In this document: piece after piece, positions 16,778 to 25,750 of the stretch
How positions within the stretch are numbered: the first letter of the stretch is position 1
Layout: the number at the start of each line of letters is the position of its first letter
DNA from: Lachnospiraceae bacterium
GTDB lineage: Bacteria; Bacillota; Clostridia; Lachnospirales; Lachnospiraceae
DNA length: 64,000 nucleotides
Direction of reading: 5' to 3'
Assembly: GCA_030527645.1 (NCBI GenBank)
Contig: JAUNAJ010000009.1
Coordinates: 27,889 to 91,888, forward strand
Position numbers and translations under genes: made by a program
Notes under the pieces: generated by a model
Told to the model about the DNA's origin: nothing
What the model saw: the letters and a program-made list of their open reading frames with translations, nothing else
Database searches by the model: none

Positions 16778-19700
16778 ATGAAGAGAAATTCTGCTGCATT
16801 TTTGGCATTGCTGCTGTCTGTTTCGCTGGCAGCAGCACCGTCTGCATCGGTTTTGGCAGACAGTCAGATATCCGAAGCCGCAGTCGATGCGGAAGTGATT
16901 CCTGCTGCGGAGGCGGCAGCAGCCGAGACGGAGACTCCGGCTGAGCCAGTGCAGGAGGACGCTGCTGTATCTGAAGAGACTGCCGAAGAAGGAACGGCGG
17001 ATGAGACCGGCGCGGAAGATCCTGTCCAGGAAGTTGGTTCTGAAGCTGGTTCTGAGGATGAGGATGCTAAAACAGATTCGGCAAAAGAAGAGGCTGAAAA
17101 AGGCGGATCCGGGAACGAGTCTGATGATGAAAAAACTGACAAGACTGATAAGAATCAGTCGGACGAAGAGAAGAAAATCTCTGAGAATGAAGAAAAGTCT
17201 GAAGAAGAATTGAAAGAAGAGTCAGCAGAAGAATCAGAAGAGTCCAAAACCCACAGCATCACAGCGACCACCACAAATGCAGCCGGAACAGTATCCGGAA
17301 TGTATACTATGGATGTGGTTGTTGTGACTGAGCAGGAGGATGGAACTTATCTGGTACGTATGCATCAGAAGAGTGCCAACAGAAACCTGCTGGCAGTGAC
17401 ACAGGATAAGGATGCGGCAACTGCCCATAAGGTGGACTGGAATGTAGGAGGCGGAGCCGACGGTTACTGGTTCGTGATCCGCGTATCCTCCCTGGATGAG
17501 CCGGTGTACTTCAGCATGTCCAGCAGAGACCGTGTTGAATCAGGAAAAGAGTTCGGAAATATAATGACCCTGACCTTTGATAAGAACAGTCTTGCAGAAA
17601 CGGATGCAGCGGATGTAACTGCCGCAGAAATCAGCATTGATCCTGCGGTAAGCGAGGATCCTGTGGAGGAGTCCAAAACCCACAGCATCACAGCGACCAC
17701 CACAAATGCAGCCGGAACAGTATCCGGAATGTATACTATGGATGTGGTTGTTGTGACTGAGCAGGAGGATGGAACTTATCTGGTACGTATGCATCAGAAG
17801 AGTGCCAACAGAAACCTGCTGGCAGTGACACAGGATAAGGATGCGGCAACAGCCCATAAGGTAGACTGGAATGTGGGAGGCGGAGCTGACGGTTACTGGT
17901 TCGTGATCTGTGTATCCTCTCTGGATGAGCCGGTGTACTTCAGCATGTCCAGCACAGACCGTATCGAATCAGGAAAAGAGTTCGGAAATATCATGACTCT
18001 GACCTTTGATAAGGACAGCCTTGCAGAAACGGATGCAGCAGAAGTAACCGCTGCTGAGATGAATGTGGATGCAGCAAAGGTACCGGAAAACCCTGATCCG
18101 GACAAAGAAAAGGATCCGGATAAAGAGAAAGACCCGGATGACACAAAAGCTCTGGAGGACGGAATCTACTCCGGACTTGCAGAAACCGGAGCGACAATGT
18201 TTAAGGTAACCGGCGTGAAGCTGACCAGCAAAAACGGGAAAATGACCGCTCTAGCATCTTTAAGCGGCTCCGGATATGACTACCTCTATATGGGTACGAA
18301 GGAAGAGGCATATGCAGCTGATGCGTCCTACTGGATTCCGGCAGTGATTGATAAAAATGGTGTGTATACCTATGAGATTCCGGTTTCTGCTCTGGATACG
18401 CCCCTCACAGTGGCATCCCGTTCCGCAAAATATGCCGCATCAAGAGGCGTGGATGCCTGGTATAATCGAACCATCACCATTAATAGCAGCAGTCTGAAAA
18501 AGATCAGTGATCTGCCGTCAGAAGACGATCCTTCAGGAGACAATAACGGAGATAACAAAGGGAATAATAAGGGTGACAACACATCCGGAGGCAATTCAGG
18601 AAACGGCTCCTCCGGTAATTCCGGAACACAGAAGCCATCCGGCAATGATGGAAAGGCAGATCAGGAATCAAGATATGAATCCGATCTTTCCGGAGCAACC
18701 TCTGCAGTAGACAGCTCTACTACCCTGAAGGACGGCGTCTATACTCCATCCGGCTTCTCCTGGTCAGGCGGAACAGGAAGGGTGAATATTTCCTGCAATA
18801 AGGTAACGGTTACCGGCGGCAAGGCATTTGCGACCATCGCCTTCAGCAGCACACACTATGAATATGTGAAAGCAAACGGAAATACCTATTATCCTACTGT
18901 CAGCGGAGGTTCTTCTATATTCACCATTCCTGTGGAACTGAATAAGAACCAGACGATCATCGGTATGACAACGGCCATGTCTGCTCCTCATGAGATAACC
19001 TACAGTATTTTCGTTGCACTTCCCGTCAACGGAAGTGCAGCAGTGGATACTTCCCAGAGTGCTTCCGGACTCGTCAGCAGCGATAACACTGCTATGGACG
19101 CAGAGGCACCGGAGATCGTCGGTCTGAAATATGAATCTGAGACAGAACTGGAGGAGGCAGAGTATTTCAAAATCTATAATTATGAGAATGGAATCACCCT
19201 TCTTGAGATTGACCTGACTAAGGATACAGAAAGAGATCCTGAGCTGGAGAAGAATAAAGAGAAGGATGATGCATCTGCAGAGTCAGACGAAGCAGATAAG
19301 GATTCTGAGAAAACTACGTCTTCAACAAAAAAGAAGGAAGCAAAAACCCAGGAGGAGGTTACTGCAGAGCTGTATCATGCAAATGTTGTGAAGTATCTGG
19401 TCGTACCGGAGGATGAGGAGATTCCTACCGGACTGGAAAAGGATATGATCGTGATCCAGCTTCCTGCGGAGCATCTCTACATGGCGGCTGAGGATGCGAT
19501 CGGCAGTCTGGAGGACCTGGACAGTCTGGATCTGATCGGTGCAGTTTCAGTAAAACAGGACGACTGTGAGAATGAAACAATCGCAGAGGCAATGAAGGAC
19601 AAAGAGGTTATCTACGGCGGATCTGCAGAAAAACCGAACTTTAAGAAGCTTGTAAAGGCCGATACGGATCTGGCAGTCTTTTCTGAGGAAATCCTTCCGG

Positions 19701-19948
19701 GAAATGCGAAGGATGAAGAAGATGACAAGGAGCAGGATAAGAAATCGGATCTTGATGAAGAAATCGAAGAGTTTGAAGAGCTGACAGAGAAGTTTGCACT
19801 TCTTGGAATTCCGGTTATCTTTGATCGTTCAGAGGACGAAGAATCAGAACTGGCACAGGCAGAGTGGATCAAGGTGTACGGTGTACTGGCTGACAAGCAG
19901 GAAGAAGCGGGGAAGCTCTTTGATCAGATCGTAAAGGACAGCCAGTGA
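16778..19948 (+). CDS. Large secreted protein: duplicated beta-rich domains plus half of a periplasmic-binding domain
   Basis: A 1056-residue protein. The start follows TAAGGAGG at 16761-16768. Residues 1-28 form a signal peptide. A very acidic E/A/S/K-rich linker runs to about 154. Two almost identical 143-residue units follow (about 155-297 and 298-435; each with MYTMDVVVV and DGYWFVI). Then come two related beta domains (about 457-575 and 650-755, each starting with a DGIYS/DGVYT motif), separated by a G/N/S-rich linker. They recall NEAT or iron-transport-associated domains, but I cannot confirm this. Residues about 778-1056 resemble the first lobe of the binding protein encoded next (shared PEI-GL, YGG, LGIPV, AEWIK-YG features) and stop where its second lobe would begin. 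Probably a cell-surface ligand capture protein for heme, iron or a corrinoid, which is inference. Confidence 0.65.
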   Translation: MKRNSAAFLALLLSVSLAAAPSASVLADSQISEAAVDAEVIPAAEAAAAETETPAEPVQEDAAVSEETAEEGTADETGAEDPVQEVGSEAGSEDEDAKTDSAKEEAEKGGSGNESDDEKTDKTDKNQSDEEKKISENEEKSEEELKEESAEESEESKTHSITATTTNAAGTVSGMYTMDVVVVTEQEDGTYLVRMHQKSANRNLLAVTQDKDAATAHKVDWNVGGGADGYWFVIRVSSLDEPVYFSMSSRDRVESGKEFGNIMTLTFDKNSLAETDAADVTAAEISIDPAVSEDPVEESKTHSITATTTNAAGTVSGMYTMDVVVVTEQEDGTYLVRMHQKSANRNLLAVTQDKDAATAHKVDWNVGGGADGYWFVICVSSLDEPVYFSMSSTDRIESGKEFGNIMTLTFDKDSLAETDAAEVTAAEMNVDAAKVPENPDPDKEKDPDKEKDPDDTKALEDGIYSGLAETGATMFKVTGVKLTSKNGKMTALASLSGSGYDYLYMGTKEEAYAADASYWIPAVIDKNGVYTYEIPVSALDTPLTVASRSAKYAASRGVDAWYNRTITINSSSLKKISDLPSEDDPSGDNNGDNKGNNKGDNTSGGNSGNGSSGNSGTQKPSGNDGKADQESRYESDLSGATSAVDSSTTLKDGVYTPSGFSWSGGTGRVNISCNKVTVTGGKAFATIAFSSTHYEYVKANGNTYYPTVSGGSSIFTIPVELNKNQTIIGMTTAMSAPHEITYSIFVALPVNGSAAVDTSQSASGLVSSDNTAMDAEAPEIVGLKYESETELEEAEYFKIYNYENGITLLEIDLTKDTERDPELEKNKEKDDASAESDEADKDSEKTTSSTKKKEAKTQEEVTAELYHANVVKYLVVPEDEEIPTGLEKDMIVIQLPAEHLYMAAEDAIGSLEDLDSLDLIGAVSVKQDDCENETIAEAMKDKEVIYGGSAEKPNFKKLVKADTDLAVFSEEILPGNAKDEEDDKEQDKKSDLDEEIEEFEELTEKFALLGIPVIFDRSEDEESELAQAEWIKVYGVLADKQEEAGKLFDQIVKDSQ
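17240..18070 (+). repeat. In-gene tandem duplication, 429-bp period
   Basis: The segment starting at 17240 is repeated from 17669, an offset of 429 bases or 143 codons. The first 182 bases are identical in both copies, then mostly silent differences appear. This is a recent duplication or gene conversion that doubles one surface domain. Confidence 0.9.
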
Positions 19949-20087
19949 TCTGCCATATTGCAGATGAAGAATTCTCCGATAAGATCGACTTGGATTTCTG
20001 CATCTAAATGAATATTCTTTGAATGCTTATGCAGGCATCCGGAATCCGGAGAAATCGGAGAAAATCTGAGAGAAAGTTGTTGAAGTA

Positions 20088-21434
20088 ATGAAAAACTTAT
20101 ATGTAAAAAAATGCATGGCACTTTTATGTGCCGGCCTGGCGGGAGCTTCTCTGCTCCTGTCAGGCTGCGGCAGAGCTGCAGAGGGTACTTCTTCATCCCT
20201 TGCAGAGACTGCTGAAGAATCAGTAGTGGCTGAGGAGGCTGCGGACAGCAGTTCCTCATTAACAGAAGACAGCTCTGCCGATTCTGTTGACGAGGAGCAG
20301 AATGAAACAGCAGGATCAGAAGCTTCTGAAGAGGAAACGACAGAGGAGGCAGAAGACGTTGATCAGGCATCCGTTGAGGATGCACCGGAGATTCCCGGTC
20401 TCACCTGTGAATCGGTGATGGATCTTGTTTATGCTGAAAGCTTTGATGTTTATTATTACAGTGACGGATATAAGCTGATCGATGTAGAAGGTGACAGGCA
20501 GTTCCTGCTGGTTCCGGAGGATCAGGAGGAACCGGATGACCTGGATGAAAGCATTGTAGTTCTGGAACAGCCTCTGGAAAATATCTATCTGGCGGCAACC
20601 TCTTCCATGGCCTTGTTTGATGCGATGGATGCACTGGATTCCATCCGTATGTCAGCATTGGACGAGAGCGGCTGGTATGTGGAGCATGCAGCGGAAGCAA
20701 TGGCTGCCGGTGATATCCTTTATGGTGGAAAGTACAGCAAACCGGATTATGAGATGCTGATCTCTGAAGGCTGCAGCATCGCGATCGAATCTACCATGAT
20801 CCTGCATTCTCCCAAGGTACAGGAAATGATTGAGGATCTTGGAATTCCTGTATTTATCGATCACTCCAGCTATGAATCCCATCCTCTCGGAAGAACAGAA
20901 TGGATCAAGTGCTATGGAGCCATGCTTGATAAAGAGGAAGCCGCAGAGGAATTCTTCAATGAGCAGCTGAAGATCATAGAGCAGCTGGATGATTTTGAGA
21001 ATACAGGAAAAACGATGGCTTACTTCCACATCAATACAGAAGGCCAGGCAGTGGTAAGAACCAGCAGTGACTACATTCCGAAGATGATCGAAATGGCAGG
21101 AGGACAGTACGCCTTCTCCGATCTGACACAGGAGGAAGGAAACAGAAGTGCATCCATGACCATTTCTATGGAACAGTTCTATTCCGTTGCCAAGGATGCG
21201 GATTATCTGATCTATAATGCTTCCATAGACGGAGCTTTAAAGAATACGGATGAACTCATTGCTAAGGATGCATTGTTTAAGGATTTCAAAGCAGTGAAGG
21301 AAGGTAATGTATGGACAACAGAAAAATCCCTGTATCAGGCAACAGATACAGTAGGAGAATTTATTCTGGATATCCATGAGATGCTTACTTCCGGAGATGA
21401 AAGTCAGATGAAATTCATGGCAAAGGTGGAGTAG
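20088..21434 (+). CDS. ABC transporter substrate-binding lipoprotein (Fe/heme/cobalamin type)
   Basis: A 448-residue lipoprotein with signal peptide and lipobox LLLSGC (Cys27), an acidic linker to about residue 100, and a two-lobed metal-chelate-type periplasmic-binding domain (PF01497-like) to the end. Its first lobe aligns by eye with the C-terminal part of the preceding secreted protein, and its second lobe contains TMAYFHIN, a YIPKMIEMAGG strand-helix and KEGNVWTTEKSLYQ. Such proteins bind ferric siderophores, heme or cobalamin and pass them to a FecCD-type permease. No permease or ATPase lies nearby, so it must share one encoded elsewhere. It is 139 bases after the large surface protein and probably co-expressed. 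The ribosome site is weak (GAGAGAAAG). Confidence 0.78.
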   Translation: MKNLYVKKCMALLCAGLAGASLLLSGCGRAAEGTSSSLAETAEESVVAEEAADSSSSLTEDSSADSVDEEQNETAGSEASEEETTEEAEDVDQASVEDAPEIPGLTCESVMDLVYAESFDVYYYSDGYKLIDVEGDRQFLLVPEDQEEPDDLDESIVVLEQPLENIYLAATSSMALFDAMDALDSIRMSALDESGWYVEHAAEAMAAGDILYGGKYSKPDYEMLISEGCSIAIESTMILHSPKVQEMIEDLGIPVFIDHSSYESHPLGRTEWIKCYGAMLDKEEAAEEFFNEQLKIIEQLDDFENTGKTMAYFHINTEGQAVVRTSSDYIPKMIEMAGGQYAFSDLTQEEGNRSASMTISMEQFYSVAKDADYLIYNASIDGALKNTDELIAKDALFKDFKAVKEGNVWTTEKSLYQATDTVGEFILDIHEMLTSGDESQMKFMAKVE

Positions 21435-21460
21435 AGGCTTCACTAACACACTAGAAAGGG

Positions 21461-21502
21461 AATCCGGTGTCTCGGTATTATAGTCGGGACACCGGATTTT
21501 TT
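21461..21502 (+). terminator. Intrinsic terminator of the binding-protein genes
   Basis: AATCCGGTGTC (21461-21471) pairs with GACACCGGATT (21488-21498), followed by TTTTT. Confidence 0.9.
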
Positions 21503-21514
21503 GCTGTATATTTT

Positions 21515-21639
21515 CACAGACACAGAAAAACCGGTAAGCAAAAAATCCCTGTGCCTGCAGAGAAGGAAGGCGGCACAGGAAAACCGTGAAGCAGGAAACC
21601 TCTGTGCCCGCAGAGAAGGAAGCAGGCACAGGAAAGCGG
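21515..21639 (+). repeat. Short tandem repeat, about 52 bp, 2.4 copies
   Basis: Units at 21536-21588 and 21589-21639 share CTGTGCC, GCAGAGAAGGAAG and GGCACAGGAAA; a partial unit precedes them at 21515-21535. Each unit can fold through CTGTGCC/GGCACAG. No spacer/repeat structure of a CRISPR is present. Confidence 0.7.
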
Positions 21640-21676
21640 AAAATAGAAATCCACGGTTCCTGTAAAAAATATTAGG

Positions 21677-21705
21677 TTGTATCTAAAAAATAATAATCAT
21701 ATAAT
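21677..21705 (+). promoter_or_regulatory. Predicted sigma-A promoter of the LUD-protein gene
   Basis: TTGTAT at 21677-21682 and a perfect TATAAT at 21700-21705 are separated by 17 bases. Confidence 0.68.
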
Positions 21706-21775
21706 GTCTGTATACATTTGATAAAGCAGTGCAAATGAAGAATTGATATGTCATCAGACAGGAGGATCGTGAGTA

Positions 21776-22408
21776 ATGAATCAGAATACCATTGAAAAAA
21801 ACAGACTTCTGGCGCAGACCGTGATCAAGGGTCTTGCCTCCAGAAATATGACAGGATATTATGCAGAATCAAAGGAGGAGGCACTGCAGCAGGCACTGGC
21901 TCTGATCCCGGAGGGCAGCAGGATTGCAAGAGGCGGATCCTTCACTGTAAATGAGATCGGCCTGACGGAAGCATTGATGCAGGGAAACTATGAATTCTGC
22001 AACAGAGAGGTTGAGCCGGACAAAAGGGCTGCAGAGCTGTTTGCTTATACCAGCGATGTCTATATCGGCAGCACCAATGCCATGACGGAGGATGGGATCC
22101 TGATCAATATTGATGGGAATTCGAATCGTGTTTCCTCCTATGCCTACGGACCGAAGAAGCTGATCCTGGTGGTTGGCATGAATAAAATTGCGAAGGATGT
22201 GGATGCTGCAATGAAGCGTGCAAGAAATGTTGCAGCACCGGCAAACATGACCAGATTTGCCGGAAGGAATACTCCCTGTACCAAAACAGGAACCTGCATG
22301 AACTGCAAATCTCCTGATACGATCTGCTGTCAGATCCTGATCACCCGGTACAGCATGCATAAGGACAGGATCCATGTGATCCTGGTGAATGAGGAACTGG
22401 GATTCTGA
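21776..22408 (+). CDS. LUD (lactate utilization, LutC/DUF162-like) domain protein
   Basis: A 210-residue single-domain protein starting at ATG 21776 after AGGAGG (21760-21765). It shows IPEGSRIARGGSFTVNEIGL, YIGSTNAMTEDGILINIDG, VVGMNKIAKDVDAAMKRARNVAAP, and a Cys-rich end (CTKTGTCMNCKSPDTICC). LUD proteins include LutB/LutC lactate oxidation subunits, but this stand-alone form with a C-terminal Cys cluster is common in Clostridia and its reaction is not known. The Cys cluster could bind a metal or Fe-S cluster, which is inference. No lutA/lutB neighbours. Confidence 0.83.
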   Translation: MNQNTIEKNRLLAQTVIKGLASRNMTGYYAESKEEALQQALALIPEGSRIARGGSFTVNEIGLTEALMQGNYEFCNREVEPDKRAAELFAYTSDVYIGSTNAMTEDGILINIDGNSNRVSSYAYGPKKLILVVGMNKIAKDVDAAMKRARNVAAPANMTRFAGRNTPCTKTGTCMNCKSPDTICCQILITRYSMHKDRIHVILVNEELGF

Positions 22409-22410
22409 TT

Positions 22411-22457
22411 GTTACAGTTCACGGGGCAGCAGGAGATACGCATGCTGTCTCGGGATC
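22411..22457 (+). repeat. Dispersed intergenic repeat, GTTAC...TTCACGGG family (copy 2, short)
   Basis: GTTACAGTTCACGGGG, then AGCAGGAGATACGCATGCTG and TCTCGGG. It matches the ends of the minus-strand copy at 8277-8363 but lacks that copy's middle part. Confidence 0.6.
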
Positions 22458-22492
22458 AGTCTTTGTTTCTGATATACAAATCAATGAAACTA

Positions 22493-22501
22493 TGGTATAC
22501 T
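22493..22501 (+). promoter_or_regulatory. Extended -10 promoter of the pyrH operon
   Basis: TGG-TATACT at 22493-22501, no obvious -35. The leader would run about 135 bases to ATG 22642. Confidence 0.45.
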
Positions 22502-22641
22502 GTTTAGGAAAAACAGCAGTTATCAGATATTTTTTGAAATAGCTGAAAAACTCGCAGCTATTCAGACAATGTAATGTATTGTATTCTATGTACTGCATTG
22601 TATTGATCGGCTGTAAACTATCTAAGAATTTGGGGTACATC

Positions 22642-23337
22642 ATGAAAAGAGTATTATTGAAGCTCAGCGGAGAAGCCCTTGCTGGCGAGAAAAAAACAGG
22701 ATTTGATGAAGCAACCTGCATTGCTGTGGCAAAACAGGTAAAGACCATTGTGGATGAGGGTGTTCAGGTTGGAATTGTGATCGGAGGCGGAAACTTCTGG
22801 AGAGGCCGCACCAGCCAGAACATCGATCGTACAAAGGCAGATCAGATCGGCATGCTTGCAACTGTAATGAACTGTATCTATGTGTCTGAGATCTTCCGTT
22901 CTCAGGGAATGAAAACAGCGGTTCTTACTCCATTTGCTGTAGGTGAATTTACAAAAATGTTCTCAAAGGACCGCAGCAATAAATATTTTGATCACGGAAT
23001 GGTTGTCTTCTATGCAGGAGGCACCGGTCATCCATACTTCTCCACAGATACAGGAACTGTGCTCAGAGCCATTGAGATCGAGGCAGATACCATCCTTCTT
23101 GCAAAAGCCATCGACGGTGTGTACGACGATGATCCGAAGATCAATCCTGAAGCTAAAAAATATGATAAGGTTTCGATTCAGGAGGTCATTGACAAGCAGC
23201 TGAAGGTGGTGGATCTGACGGCATCCATTCTAGCAATGGAGAATCGCATGCCGATGATCGTTTTCGGACTGAATGAAGAGAACAGTATCGTGAATGCTGC
23301 ACACGGCATCATTACCGGTACGGAGGTTACTGTATAA
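22642..23337 (+). CDS. pyrH: UMP kinase
   Basis: A 231-residue amino-acid-kinase-fold enzyme that converts UMP to UDP in the cytoplasm, feeding all pyrimidine nucleotides. The start at ATG 22642 gives the family start MKRVLLKLSGEAL; an in-frame upstream ATG at 22579 would add 21 residues without homology. Seen: VGIVIGGGNFWRGR, DQIGMLATVMN, the KATDGVYDDDP-like nucleotide loop (AKAIDGVYDDDPK), and a C-terminal GTEVTV. It opens the block pyrH-frr-uppS-cdsA-rseP, the usual clostridial arrangement. Confidence 0.95.
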   Translation: MKRVLLKLSGEALAGEKKTGFDEATCIAVAKQVKTIVDEGVQVGIVIGGGNFWRGRTSQNIDRTKADQIGMLATVMNCIYVSEIFRSQGMKTAVLTPFAVGEFTKMFSKDRSNKYFDHGMVVFYAGGTGHPYFSTDTGTVLRAIEIEADTILLAKAIDGVYDDDPKINPEAKKYDKVSIQEVIDKQLKVVDLTASILAMENRMPMIVFGLNEENSIVNAAHGIITGTEVTV

Positions 23338-23366
23338 CAGTTGAATAATAATCGGGAGGAAAGATT

Positions 23367-23918
23367 ATGAACGAAAAGATTACTGCATATGACAGCAAGA
23401 TGACAAAAACTCTGGACAATCTGGCAGGAGAGTTCGGCACCATTCGTGCGGGACGTGCAAATCCTCACGTACTGGATCGTATCCAGGTGGATTACTACGG
23501 AACACCTACCGGTCTTCAGCAGGTGGCGAACATCACTGTTCCGGAGGCAAGAATGATTCAGATCCAGCCATGGGAGTCTTCTCTGATCAAAGAGATCTGC
23601 AAGGCAATCCAGATGTCTGATCTGGGAATCAATCCTAACACAGACGGCAAGGTGATCCGTCTGATCTTCCCTGAGCTGACTGAGGACCGCCGTAAAGAGT
23701 TGTCCAAGGATGTAAAGAAAAAAGGTGAGGCTGCCAAGGTGGCGATCCGCAATATCCGCAGAGACGGCAATGATTCCTTTAAAAAGCTGGAGAAGCAGGA
23801 TGTTTCTGAGGATGAGATCAAGAAGCTGCAGGACGAGCTTCAGAAGCTTACTGACAAATATATCAAGGAGATTGATAAAGCAGTAGAGACCAAGACAAAA
23901 GAGATCATGACTGTCTGA
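23367..23918 (+). CDS. frr: Ribosome recycling factor
   Basis: A 183-residue protein, standard length, that with EF-G splits post-termination ribosomes. The sequence shows the triple-helix domain I (starting [15 protein letters not shown], with [14 protein letters not shown]) and the inserted beta domain II ([27 protein letters not shown]), then [21 protein letters not shown]. Start at ATG 23367 after GGGAGGAAAG. It is 29 bases after pyrH, clearly in the same operon. Confidence 0.96.
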   Translation: MNEKITAYDSKMTKTLDNLAGEFGTIRAGRANPHVLDRIQVDYYGTPTGLQQVANITVPEARMIQIQPWESSLIKEICKAIQMSDLGINPNTDGKVIRLIFPELTEDRRKELSKDVKKKGEAAKVAIRNIRRDGNDSFKKLEKQDVSEDEIKKLQDELQKLTDKYIKEIDKAVETKTKEIMTV

Positions 23919-24026
23919 TTCCTTGCTGTTGTGTATTGCCGTTGGTTCGAAAGATGCATCGGCAGCAGATGCAGCCTGTGTCATTCCGAACAGACTCTGC
24001 AGAAACAGGTCTTTAATGAAACATGA

Positions 24027-24092
24027 GGGGCTGTTGCGTCAGTAACAGTCCCCCTTTTTACCCTTGTGCAGGAAAGCTCTCCCGGAGCTTTC
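24027..24092 (+). terminator. Two consecutive hairpins between frr and uppS
   Basis: GGGGCTGTT (24027-24035) pairs with AACAGTCCCC (24044-24054 region, one bulge) and is followed by CTTTTTA. A second hairpin (GAAAGCTC 24072-24079 with GAGCTTTC 24085-24092) follows. The first could act as a partial terminator that lowers uppS-cdsA-rseP expression relative to pyrH-frr. Confidence 0.5.
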
Positions 24093-24151
24093 TTATGCAT
24101 GTATTGGCGAGTCGGATGGCAGATATTCTCATTAGAAAGGAGCCGTATATC

Positions 24152-24856
24152 ATGAATATACCGAATCATATAGCCATCATTCTGGATGGAAACGGCCGAT
24201 GGGCGAAGGCAAAGGGCATGCCCAGAAGCTACGGTCATGTGGTGGGCTGTGACAACCTGGATAAGATGTGCAATATCATATCGGAGCTGGGTGTGAAATA
24301 CCTGACAGTGTATGCATTTTCCACGGAAAACTGGAAACGGAATCAGGCAGAGGTCCAGGTTCTGATGAATCTGTTCCGCCGGTATCTGAAGCGCTGCGAG
24401 AGAAGCGCAAGAAAGAATGGCACCAGGATCAAGGTCATCGGAGATATTTCGGCACTGGATCCGGATATTCAGGAGCGGATCCGCTGGGCTGAGGACATGA
24501 CGAAGGAGAACGATCGGCTGCATTTTCAGATTGCACTGAATTACGGCAGCAGGGATGAGATCCTTCGGGGAATGACAAGAATGGCAGAGGATGCAAGGGC
24601 GGGCATTCTTCCTGAAGGGCCGGTAACAGAGGAGCTCTTTGAATCCTATCTGGATACTGCCGGAATTCCTGATCCGGATCTTATGATCCGCACTAGCGGG
24701 GAGACGAGGATCTCCAATTTTCTTCTGTGGCAGCTGGCTTATACAGAATTTTATTTTGTGGATGTCCCCTGGCCGGATTTCCATCGGGAAGAGCTGATGG
24801 AGGCCATTGAGGTGTATAACGGCCGTGACAGACGCTTCGGAAGTGCAAAGGCTTAA
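24152..24856 (+). CDS. uppS: Undecaprenyl diphosphate synthase
   Basis: A 234-residue cis-prenyltransferase that builds the C55 carrier lipid for peptidoglycan and other envelope polymers. The start is ATG 24152 after AAAGGAG (24137-24143); the frame stays open upstream but lacks a site. It begins with the conserved block IPNHIAIILDGNGRWAKAKGMPRSYGH, which contains the catalytic Asp and the DGNGRWA loop. YAFSTENWKRN, RTSGETRISNFLLWQLAYTEFYF, and the final PWPDF motif are present. All key motifs intact. Confidence 0.96.
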   Translation: MNIPNHIAIILDGNGRWAKAKGMPRSYGHVVGCDNLDKMCNIISELGVKYLTVYAFSTENWKRNQAEVQVLMNLFRRYLKRCERSARKNGTRIKVIGDISALDPDIQERIRWAEDMTKENDRLHFQIALNYGSRDEILRGMTRMAEDARAGILPEGPVTEELFESYLDTAGIPDPDLMIRTSGETRISNFLLWQLAYTEFYFVDVPWPDFHREELMEAIEVYNGRDRRFGSAKA

Positions 24857-24940
24857 TAGGATTGAATTGGCTGCTTTGCGAATGCGATTCTAACATGCAT
24901 GGATCGTTTATATGATGAAATAATTTGAGAGGACTTGCTT

Positions 24941-25735
24941 ATGTTTAAAACACGTTTAATCAGCGGTATTGTGCTGGTTGCGCTTGCTCTTCTGACCATT
25001 ATTACAGGAGGGTGGGTGCTGTATGTTACTGTTCTGGCATTATCGCTGATCGGTGCCTCTGAGCTTTACAAGGTAATGGGAGTCCGGCGGGAAAAGGGCG
25101 GCTTTACCGCACTTGAACTGGCTGGCTATATCGGGATCTGTCTGTATTATGCTAGTCTTATGCTTGCTGACGGCAGCTATGCACTGGGCGCACTGATGCT
25201 GTCCCTGATCCTGATCATGTGTGTGTATGTATTCGGCTATCCTGCATTTCATGCCAATCAGGTCATGGCTGCATTCTTTGGAATTGTGTATGTGGCTGTT
25301 ATGCTGAGCTGCGTCTATCAGACCAGAATGCTGGACGGCGGTGCTTATCACGTATGGCTGATCTTCCTTTGCTCCTGGGGCTGTGATACCTGTGCCTATT
25401 GTGTGGGCGTTCTGTTCGGCAAACACAAGATGGCTCCGGTACTGAGCCCGAAGAAGTCAATTGAAGGAGCAGTAGGAGGAGTCGTGGGAGCGATTCTTCT
25501 GGGACTGATCTATGCGCTTGCCACAGGAGGACCTGCGTCAGTGTATATGATCATCTGCGGTGTGGGTGCACTGATCTCCATGGTCGGTGATCTTGCGGCA
25601 TCTGCCATCAAACGAAATATGGGAATTAAGGACTACGGAAAGCTGATCCCGGGACACGGCGGGGTGTTGGACCGCTTTGACAGTGTGATCTTCACCGCAC
25701 CTGTGATCTTTTATCTGTCCTCAATTCTGATCTAA
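24941..25735 (+). CDS. cdsA: Phosphatidate cytidylyltransferase (CDP-diglyceride synthase)
   Basis: A 264-residue polytopic membrane enzyme making CDP-diacylglycerol for phospholipids. The start is ATG 24941, eight bases after GAGAGGA; a TTG two codons earlier is less likely. Hydrophobic segments fill the N-terminal half, and the CDS signature is at the C-terminus (IKRNMGIKDYGKLIPGHGGVLDRFDS). CDTCAYCVG in the middle stands where CdsA proteins usually have a D-x-x-A-Y motif. It is followed 15 bases later by rseP. The gene dxr, which often lies between these two, is absent. Confidence 0.94.
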   Translation: MFKTRLISGIVLVALALLTIITGGWVLYVTVLALSLIGASELYKVMGVRREKGGFTALELAGYIGICLYYASLMLADGSYALGALMLSLILIMCVYVFGYPAFHANQVMAAFFGIVYVAVMLSCVYQTRMLDGGAYHVWLIFLCSWGCDTCAYCVGVLFGKHKMAPVLSPKKSIEGAVGGVVGAILLGLIYALATGGPASVYMIICGVGALISMVGDLAASAIKRNMGIKDYGKLIPGHGGVLDRFDSVIFTAPVIFYLSSILI

Positions 25736-25750
25736 AGGAGGAACTTTTCT

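Noticed and set aside
21515..21639. CRISPR-like array
   Set aside because: Only 2.4 units, spacers are not unique, and no cas genes are present; it is a simple tandem repeat.
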